Positions 1-3,988 of a stretch of DNA of 8,830 nucleotides are shown piece by piece. Under the pieces are notes generated by a model. That model searched no databases. It was given only the letters and a program-made list of their open reading frames with translations, and was not told the origin of the DNA. This DNA comes from Chloroflexota bacterium (GTDB lineage: Bacteria; Chloroflexota; Anaerolineae; J102): contig PIVW01000231.1 of assembly GCA_003353825.1 (NCBI GenBank), forward strand, positions 1-8,830, in the 5' to 3' direction. The translations under genes and the position numbers were made by a program. Each line of letters begins with the position of its first letter. Positions within the stretch are counted from its first letter, which is position 1.

Positions 1-174
1 CTCTGCTGCTGGGGGTGACATTGACTTCCTCCATGAACGTGGTTATTTGCACTCACATTCTACAGGTTTTGCCTTTGTCTCCCCAGTTTCTCTTCATCGA
101 AAATGGCCAAAGTCGAGATAATGGTACTCCGCTCGATTGCTTTTAACGCAGAATATCAATTGGAGCATTTTCAG
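1..174. other. Left-edge fragments, no assignable gene
   Basis: A plus-strand frame is open from base 2 to a TAA at 119-121 (39 codons, ending ...LHRKWPKSR). It has a plausible codon pattern and could be the 3' end of a gene that starts outside the window. On the minus strand a short frame containing TTFMEEVNVTPSS runs off the left edge and could equally be the start of a divergent gene. Neither matches a family I recognise, and the two overlap, so at most one can be real. No convincing ribosome binding site, terminator or repeat is visible here. Confidence 0.25.
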
Positions 175-306
175 TCAATATGTAACCACTACCCGATTGG
201 TTACGAACACCACCCAGTATCCTTCCGGGTGAATGCGTGGGTCCCAATCGATGTTGTCGTTGACAGGGTCTCCTTGTTGTGTGTTTCGTTTTATGATACG
301 CTGTTT
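175..306 (-). pseudogene. PD40/TolB-like beta-propeller fragment
   Basis: On the minus strand a 43-codon stretch between two stops (TAG at 307-309, TGA at 175-177) reads as protein: it contains GDPVNDNIDWDPR followed by HPEGYWVVFVTNR. The second part has the W-x-P-x-G-xx-(hydrophobic)-AFVSNR shape of one blade of a PD40 (WD40-like, TolB-type) propeller. No start codon or further blades follow in frame, so this would be an eroded scrap. It lies antisense to the region just upstream of the plus-strand gene at 338. The family call is from pattern memory only, and a chance frame is the main alternative. Confidence 0.3.
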
Positions 307-337
307 CTAGAATACACGTTCTTCGGTGGAAAAAACT

Positions 338-742
338 ATGGATACGCAGACAATTACTTTAGAATTGCCCAATTTAATTTATCGTTCCGCTCATCAGATG
401 GCCGAGGCGACGCAACGGCCGCTAGAAGTTGTGTTGCAGGAGAGCATCGCCGTGGCGCTACCTCCGCTGGACGATGTTCCCGCCGATGAAGCTGTCGAGT
501 TAGCAGCAATGGCGTTATTGGATGACGCCTCGCTTTGGCAGGAGGCTCGCTCCATGCTGGCGGTAGACCAGCAGGTAGCATTACAAGCGTTGTTGGATCG
601 TCAGGAGGCTGGAGAATTGCTTCTCGAAGAGGAGAGTCGTTTGCAGGAATTACTGGATGCATATGGCAGGCTGACGGTGCGGAAAGCCCATGCCTGGCTG
701 CTTCTGGCCCGGCGCGGGTATCGGGTTCCCATGCAGGCGTAG
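338..742 (+). CDS. Ribbon-helix-helix-like small protein (HNH partner)
   Basis: This is a 134-residue acidic, leucine-rich protein. The N-terminus (residues 1-45, TITLELPNLIYRSAHQMAE...RPLEVVLQESI) has a short beta strand followed by two helices, as in ribbon-helix-helix (CopG/antitoxin-like) DNA-binding proteins. The rest is predicted helical and ends with LLDAYGRLTVRKAHAWLLLARRGY. That tail resembles a family I recall from Chloroflexota and cyanobacteria lying directly upstream of stand-alone HNH nucleases. The ATG at 338 is preferred over the GTG at 326 because GGTGG at 325-329 gives a ribosome binding site about eight bases upstream. The HNH gene follows within 10 bases, so the two are probably cotranscribed. 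A role as antitoxin or operon autoregulator is inferred from fold and position, not demonstrated; an uncharacterised structural partner is equally possible. Confidence 0.75.
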   Translation: MDTQTITLELPNLIYRSAHQMAEATQRPLEVVLQESIAVALPPLDDVPADEAVELAAMALLDDASLWQEARSMLAVDQQVALQALLDRQEAGELLLEEESRLQELLDAYGRLTVRKAHAWLLLARRGYRVPMQA

Positions 743-752
743 TCTTTCTACC

Positions 753-1181
753 TTGTCTCGCCCTCGCATTCGCAAATCCTTGCGGAAGAAAATTGCCGCC
801 GATGCGGGATATCGTTGCGGTTATTGCCTGACGCCGCAGTCGTTTACCGCCATGCCCATGCACGTCGAACACATCATTCCTCTGGCTGCTGGCGGCTCTT
901 CTGACGAGGACAATCTCTGGCTGGCATGTCCGTTGTGCAATGGACACAAGGGCGTCCAGACTCATGGAGCGGATCCCATCGCGGATGAATGGACGCCGCT
1001 TTTCAACCCTCGCAAACAGAAATGGCAAGACCATTTCCGCTGGAGTGTAAGCAGCATTGAAATCGTTGGCCTGACCGCTATTGGCCGGGCGACGGTGCTT
1101 GCTTTGCGATTGAATCATAAACATCTTGTGCGTGCTCGTCGTCGGTGGGGTTCTGCGGGGTGGCATCCGCCGGTTGAATAG
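753..1181 (+). CDS. HNH endonuclease
   Basis: This is a small single-domain HNH nuclease of 142 residues, expected to be a cytoplasmic metal-dependent DNA endonuclease. Numbering from the TTG start, it has a zinc-binding C22-x2-C25 (GYRCGYC), the catalytic HVEHIIPLAAGG segment (H37, E39, H40), N54 in EDNLWLAC, and a second pair C59-x2-C62 followed by N63 and H65-K66 (CPLCNGHKG). The C-terminal part (LFNPRKQKWQDHFRW, GLTAIGRATVLALRLNH) is the usual extension of this stand-alone family. The TTG at 753 is chosen because it yields a normal MSRPRIRKSLR-like N-terminus and does not overlap the upstream gene. The first in-frame ATG at 690 would add 21 unlikely residues overlapping that gene. All key residues are present, so it should be active. 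Its target is unknown. Confidence 0.85.
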   Translation: MSRPRIRKSLRKKIAADAGYRCGYCLTPQSFTAMPMHVEHIIPLAAGGSSDEDNLWLACPLCNGHKGVQTHGADPIADEWTPLFNPRKQKWQDHFRWSVSSIEIVGLTAIGRATVLALRLNHKHLVRARRRWGSAGWHPPVE

Positions 1182-1344
1182 ATTGACAATGTTAGATTCA
1201 GATTGCCAGATGTAGAGGGCCGTAATGAATGGCAGAGGGAGCCAAAAAGCATGGTAGTAGTGCGGTATATTTTGTAATTATCTCGATGTAGTTGGCTCAA
1301 CGTACGAATTTCAGTCTAATCTACGACGCTGAGTAAGATTTTAG
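1182..1344. other. Intergenic, no gene recognised
   Basis: This AT-richer stretch after the HNH gene holds no clear terminator: I see no stable hairpin followed by a T run. The HNH frame stays open for 31 codons after its TAG. A minus-strand frame reading ...YYHAFWLPLPFITALYIW is also open, but neither matches anything I know. A TTGACA at 1183-1188 has no -10 partner at normal spacing. Confidence 0.3.
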
Positions 1345-1560
1345 GGCATCAGCTACAATCATGGTTCAGAAGAAAAACGCGGACAAACACAGCAGACGAT
1401 TCTGCTGGCTGATCTACATCGCAAAGCGGCGTATCTCAATATAAATGATGTCGGAAATTCCGACGATCATCAAGAATTTGGCTAGATTCATGAACTGCGG
1501 GCTCTTTTCACCCGTGACTTTCGAGAACGAGCACGATTATCGAGATGTTTGGCAGTAAGT
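1345..1560 (+). pseudogene. Unassigned degraded reading frame
   Basis: A single frame runs for 72 codons with one internal TAG (1483-1485). It contains HGSEEKRGQTQQTILLADLH before that stop and HELRALFTRDFRERARLSR after it. The charged, helix-forming composition looks like decayed coding sequence rather than random DNA, but there is no start codon or ribosome binding site and I do not recognise the family. Its end overlaps the lamin-tail fragment on the other strand, so both cannot be real over 1488-1560. An inverted repeat at 1450-1464 lies inside it. Confidence 0.22.
1450..1464. repeat. Short perfect inverted repeat
   Basis: GTCGGAA and TTCCGAC form 7-bp arms around a single central A. Flanking bases do not extend the pairing. 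The size and near-zero spacing look more like a dimeric protein-binding site than a hairpin, but no intact promoter lies next to it, so chance is a fair alternative. Confidence 0.35.
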
Positions 1561-1859
1561 TGAGCCGCTTGAAGAAGCGTTAAACGAGGTAAAGGCATGG
1601 CAGCACGCAACGAACCGTCAGGCGCCAGCAAGCGCACGCAAGCGCCGCTATTGTTGAGCCCGAAACTGCGGGTTGCCAGAAAATGACTGTTGGCAGGAAT
1701 ACCGCTCCCTTCCTGCAGTGTATAGGGACGACTTCCCTCCTCGGAATCGTCAATCTGCCAGCCGCTTACATCCACGGCGAAGGGATTGGCGTTGTATAAC
1801 TCGACATATTCGCTCTCGCCGGTGCTCGGAGTGGGCATGTATTCATTGGAATACCTTCA
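1488..1859 (-). pseudogene. Lamin tail domain (LTD) fragment
   Basis: This minus-strand frame encodes most of a lamin tail domain, an Ig-like fold found in secreted bacterial surface proteins. The diagnostic run begins NEYMPTPSTGESEYVELYN, three codons of which lie before the first ATG (1836-1838), and continues AVDVSGWQIDD, IPANSHFLATRSFGLNNSG and VRLLAPDGS. The frame is closed by TGA at 1857-1859, directly before the domain start, so no signal peptide or upstream protein is attached. After ...LLAPDGSLRAA the sequence turns into a basic tail (RARSRKSRVKRARSS) unlike any LTD. A neighbouring frame there (AFTSFNASSSGSTYCQT) looks more like the expected end, suggesting a frameshift near 1600. 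I read it as a pseudogene fragment; a free-standing 116-residue gene from 1838 is unlikely. Confidence 0.6.
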
Positions 1860-2166
1860 GAAGTAATACCTATGAGCGTCTCGATTTACTGGCGGTGCTG
1901 GCGCCAGAGGTAGAAATCAAGGTTGGGTCATGTGTGAAATGACCAATTCATCACGGGAGCGATTGGACTCGGGCGCTAGCGTGTATATGGACGGTCTGGT
2001 TTGTGCGGAGTCATGTTTCGTTACAAACAACCCGAATTACGTAAAGTGTTGGCACCTGTGATTACGAGTCTGGAAACAAATATCTATTGCTTCACCGCTA
2101 GGCTTTGTTCCGTCATTTCAAATTTGATGGGAGGACATTCCAATTGCTTGTTTTATTGCTTTAGGG
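1860..2166. other. Unassigned stretch between fragments
   Basis: No gene is supported here. Plus-strand frames exist at 1930-2061 (43 codons, MCEMTNSSRERLDSG...) and from 2001, but they match no family and their codon pattern is weak. Upstream of the LTD fragment on the minus strand, a different frame reads FLPLAPAPP, which could be a displaced linker of the same surface protein. The sequence separates the LTD scrap from the end of the HTH-ATPase remnant, and may be foreign to both. Confidence 0.3.
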
Positions 2167-2303
2167 TTAGCACCCACGTGCCACGTGGGTCTTGCCGATG
2201 CCATCCGGCCCCCGCAATGCCACAGGCGCTACATGCGTCGTACATGGCATAGTCATCTCGCCAGCATCTTCCCCACCGTGTCCAAGACATCATCTCGGCC
2301 TAC
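2167..2303 (-). pseudogene. ATPase (P-loop) remnant continuing the HTH gene
   Basis: Past the stop of the HTH reading frame, two other minus-strand frames carry the pieces expected next in an HTH-ATPase (NB-ARC/NACHT or AfsR-like) protein. From 2303 down to 2256 one frame reads VGRDDVLDTVGKMLAR before a TGA; this fits the conserved (F)VGR-D-E-L segment just before the P-loop. From 2256 to 2170 a third frame reads MTMPCTTHVAPVALR and then GPDGIGKTHVA. GPDGIGKT (2188-2211) is a Walker A motif with the lysine and threonine intact. The frame ends at TAA 2167-2169. Two frameshifts therefore separate three consecutive parts of one ancestral protein. Homology stops at the palindrome at 2172-2190, and the rest of the ATPase is absent. 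Confidence 0.6.
2172..2190. repeat. 19-nt perfect palindrome with two CACGTG cores
   Basis: ACCCACGTGCCACGTGGGT has perfect 9-bp arms around one central C and two CACGTG hexamers (2175-2180 and 2182-2187). As single-stranded DNA or RNA it can form an 8-bp stem with a 3-nt loop. No T tract follows on either strand, so it is not a standard terminator. It sits exactly where the ATPase remnant ends, overlapping its THVAR codons. Confidence 0.55.
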
Positions 2304-2635
2304 ACACCCGGTGTCGGCAGCCGTGGCAGCATGACAGGTGCAACTGGGTTTTTCCCGCTGCTGTTCGTTGATGCCACGGTCTCTCCTTCCGGTGTATCCT
2401 GATAACCATAACCGGCAGCTGCTAGCAACTCCTGCTGGTTCGCCTGCTCGTGAACCCCAAACAAATCGGCAAGGCGGATGATGGTCTCTGGATTATTTGG
2501 ACGAACTTCGCCCTTGCACCAACGGTTCACGGCGCTAGGTCTGACTCCTAACCTTTTCGTTAGCCACGATTGCGAACAATGCTGCTCATAAAGATAGTCG
2601 TCTAATAATTTTGCGAAGTCGGGATAGTAGCCCAT
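2300..2635 (-). CDS. XRE-type HTH protein, head of a broken HTH-ATPase gene
   Basis: This 111-residue protein starts at the ATG at 2633-2635 (MGYYPDFAKLLDDYL) and is an XRE-family DNA-binding domain. SQSWLTKRLGV (residues 21-31) and RPSAVNRWCKGEVRP form the two HTH helices with the conserved W39; IIRLADLFGV closes the domain. QELLAAAGYGYQ and a proline/serine-rich linker follow, ending LPRLPTPGV. The N-terminus closely resembles the HTH heads of large NB-ARC/NACHT-type regulators that I recall from Chloroflexota, which continue (F)VGRDD.... That continuation is present here but out of frame, so the gene is truncated by a frameshift. The in-frame GTG at 2797 is rejected as start because it would translate the structured leader. 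No Shine-Dalgarno is visible before the ATG. A free HTH domain might still be made and could bind DNA, but that is speculative. Confidence 0.65.
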   Translation of the reverse strand: MGYYPDFAKLLDDYLYEQHCSQSWLTKRLGVRPSAVNRWCKGEVRPNNPETIIRLADLFGVHEQANQQELLAAAGYGYQDTPEGETVASTNSSGKNPVAPVMLPRLPTPGV

Positions 2636-2803
2636 GATGCTGCTAACGGTGTGAATTCGGTAGGAAGGCAGGGGATGGCCGGAAGAAGGAACGGTGGGAT
2701 CGTACCGCAGAATGGTCGGGTCGTAAAGGATGGCCGGGAGAAGCAAATCACAAACCGCCCACTCGTCCACGCAGGACAAGCGGGCGATCTGATTCACGGG
2801 AAC
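2549..2803 (-). repeat. Degenerate tandem repeat, unit B (leader + HTH start)
   Basis: This 255-base segment aligns with unit A (2826-3079, 254 bases) almost without gaps. In minus-strand order both have GTGAATCAG, a 33-nt hairpin, TTTGT, a C-rich tract with TTCTGCGG and ACGATCCCA, then ATG and the first 29 codons of the HTH gene. The ATGs are 277 bases apart. Unit B continues into the longer HTH reading frame; unit A stops where homology ends. Confidence 0.75.
2755..2787 (-). promoter_or_regulatory. Conserved 33-nt hairpin, unit B
   Basis: In the minus-strand RNA, UCGCCCGC pairs with GUGGGCGG, then UU with GA, then GUCC with GGAC. This makes 14 continuous pairs (three of them G-U) closed by a UGCGU loop. 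It is followed by UUUGUGAUUUG and then about 120 nt to the HTH ATG. The same structure, with compensatory changes, exists in unit A. On the plus strand two of the pairs would be C-A mismatches, so the structure belongs to the minus-strand transcript. It could be a leader element, or a weak intrinsic terminator for whatever once lay upstream. Confidence 0.6.
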
Positions 2804-2825
2804 ATCTAGTACTACAACGAGCCTT

Positions 2826-2912
2826 CAATCGTTGTGCCAGTCAAGCCTGCGAACGCTGTTGTTTGACAAGATGATCTTCAAGTTGTTCAGCAAAGCTGGG
2901 ATAGTAGCCCAT
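2826..2912 (-). pseudogene. Second HTH gene start, truncated with in-frame TGA
   Basis: This is a paralogous copy of the HTH gene head. From the ATG at 2910-2912 it reads MGYYPSFAEQLEDHLVKQQRSQA, then TGA (2841-2843) where the intact copy has W24, then LAQRL. Homology to the other copy ends near codon 29, and the sequence passes into the leader of unit B. A single TGG to TGA change would explain the stop. The copy lacks the DNA-recognition helix and cannot make a working HTH. Confidence 0.7.
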
Positions 2913-3030
2913 GAGACTGCTCGCAGTATGACATCGGGAGGAAGAGAGTTGATGGTGGGGCTAAAGAGTAATGGGATCGTGCCGCAGAATGGTCGAGCGG
3001 AAAAGGTTGGTCGGGAGATGATAATACAAA

Positions 3031-3063
3031 CCGCCTGCCCATCCAAAAAGGACAAGCAGGCGG
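3031..3063 (-). promoter_or_regulatory. Conserved 33-nt hairpin, unit A (terminator-like)
   Basis: In the minus-strand RNA, CCGCCUGC pairs with GCAGGCGG, UU with GG, and GUCC with GGAU, around a UUUUU loop: again 14 pairs. UUUGUAUUAU follows directly, so it could act as an intrinsic terminator for the micro-ORF that ends 50 nt upstream. Compared with unit B, one pair is swapped (U-A for C-G) and four change between Watson-Crick and G-U, with no pair lost. Confidence 0.6.
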
Positions 3064-3112
3064 CCTGATTCACGAAAACTGCTACGCAGAAGCTATTCAC
3101 TCAACTCACAGC

Positions 3113-3199
3113 TCACCGAAAAATCACCTGGTCGAAGCTGATGACACCGCTCTTGAGCTGGCCGACGAAGGGAACGACGCGATATTGGTATTGATTCAT
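3113..3199 (-). pseudogene. 28-codon micro-ORF, DUF4177-like with missing middle
   Basis: The minus-strand ATG at 3197-3199 is preceded by AGGAG (3205-3209) at 5-nt spacing, the best ribosome binding site in the window. The product begins MNQYQYRVVPFVGQLKSG and ends VISFDQVIFR before TGA at 3113-3115. The start matches small DUF4177-like proteins (M-x-QYEYKVVPF), which as I recall are about 60-80 residues long and end in a ...FDQ(V/I)IF(K/R) strand. The central part with the usual GWEFY motif is absent, so an internal deletion joining the two ends is the simplest reading. It may still be translated as a micropeptide. The hairpin at 3031-3063 lies downstream. Confidence 0.5.
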
Positions 3200-3204
3200 A
3201 ATGT

Positions 3205-3209
3205 CTCCT
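3205..3209 (-). promoter_or_regulatory. Shine-Dalgarno AGGAG for the micro-ORF
   Basis: AGGAG on the minus strand lies five bases before the ATG at 3199. This is textbook spacing, and it shows that this start was a genuine translation start at some time. Confidence 0.65.
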
Positions 3210-3277
3210 ATGAGGGGGTTTCAAGAGAACAACGGTTGGTGAATGTGAGGACGCACGCTGCTGGCGAGAAAAGGGAT

Positions 3278-3305
3278 GTTGTAAGTCGGTCTAATTGCTT
3301 GTCAA
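3278..3305 (-). promoter_or_regulatory. Possible sigma-70-like promoter for the micro-ORF
   Basis: On the minus strand TTGACA (3300-3305, a perfect -35) is followed after 16 bases by TACAAC (3278-3283, four of six matches to TATAAT). It would give a leader of about 70 nt before the ATG at 3199. The -35 also forms part of a GTCAA-7-TTGAC inverted repeat (3301-3317). It lies just after the rhs stop codon, so the downstream fragments once had their own transcription. Confidence 0.4.
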
Positions 3306-3340
3306 ATTACACTTGACGAGGAAATAGGCCAGATTCAGAT

Positions 3341-3988
3341 CTATGTCCTCCAAACACAGTTAACCATTGATTTGGGGTCTTCAACATCTGAACAGTTGGG
3401 CATTTGCTCAAGCATCTCATGGGTATCCGTCTGATACTCCTGTCGAAAATCCTCATCCATGATGAGCCTTAGCTGCGTGTAAGGTCCTGGGCCAGGACCG
3501 AAATATGGGACAAGGCTGTCCATGAAGTTTGTGACCGCCTGATCTAGGTTGCTTTCTTTCCAATCCGCGGCAAAGTGTATCGCATCGCTGCCTAGACTCA
3601 AGAAACCCACAGCTCCATTGATCTTTCGTACATTGCTGTTGTACTTTCTTACTCCGTCGTTGTGCCTCGTATCTCTCCAGTTCGGATATTGAGACTCAGA
3701 CACCGTAATCTTGGTGTTGCTATTGGGTAGACGACGTTGGTGGTTAGGAATGTGAATTTGCCTGACATCTTTGAGTGGAATGGAGTGAAGCTCAAGTTTA
3801 TGATGGGCATCGAGTTTGACTGACGGATCCAAACTGTCCTTAAGCATATTCAGGTATCCTGCACTTCCTATTGTTCCGTCATTTAGTGACAGAACTGCGC
3901 AACTCATATTGTAGCCACAGCCGACTAATGGAACCATGCACATCGCGGGTGACTGTACCATACATGCCAAATTGTCCCGGTTTATTCG
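3341..3988 (-). other. Variable C-terminal tip of the RHS protein
   Basis: These are the 215 residues after the DLLGYD boundary. Their composition is unlike the core: a hand count of one 60-base line gives 25 G+C (3361-3420) against 34 in a core line (5041-5100). The tip has CMVQSPAMCMVP, CGYNMSC, DAHHKLELHSI, HNDGVRKYNSNVRK and a GPGPGP stretch. The HH motif and basic segment could suit a metal-dependent nuclease, but I cannot assign a toxin family. Tip exchange by recombination is usual for RHS proteins and would explain the composition step. Confidence 0.55.

Larger units (their letters stand above)
2826..3079 (-). repeat. Degenerate tandem repeat, unit A
   Basis: This is the partner of the repeat unit at 2549-2803, in direct orientation and separated from it by 22 bases. 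It carries the same order of elements: hairpin, C-rich tract, ATG and HTH start. It is diverged by many scattered substitutions but has nearly the same length, so the two are old copies or two family members brought together, not a recent duplication. Confidence 0.75.

Noticed and set aside
260..297. TTGACA (260-265) and TATGAT (292-297) before the 338 gene
   Set aside because: The spacer is 26 bases, far from the normal 16-18, and neither hexamer has a good partner at the right distance. The true promoter is not identified.
103..489. Plus-strand frame beginning MAKVEIMVLRS
   Set aside because: Runs into the 338 gene in another frame, has no recognised domain and no ribosome binding site.
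354..1166. 270-codon minus-strand frame
   Set aside because: Lies opposite the two plus-strand genes, whose families and start signals are convincing; its own protein is low-complexity and basic.
2172..2190. Palindrome as intrinsic terminator of the HTH gene
   Set aside because: No T tract follows it on either strand, and the arms nearly touch.
2001..2252. Plus-strand 83-codon frame (MCGVMFRYKQPELR...)
   Set aside because: Overlaps the P-loop remnant on the other strand and contains the palindrome; no family resemblance or ribosome binding site.
2636..2797. GTG start of the HTH frame, adding 54 residues
   Set aside because: This part is the hairpin leader shared with unit A, where the corresponding frame is not maintained. 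Homologous proteins begin at MGYYP.
2832..3068. Plus-strand 78-codon frame (MCQSSLRTLLFDK...) and the minus-strand frame 2825-3100
   Set aside because: Both run across the duplicated leader and the HTH start in the wrong frame; the hairpin and repeat explain the sequence better.
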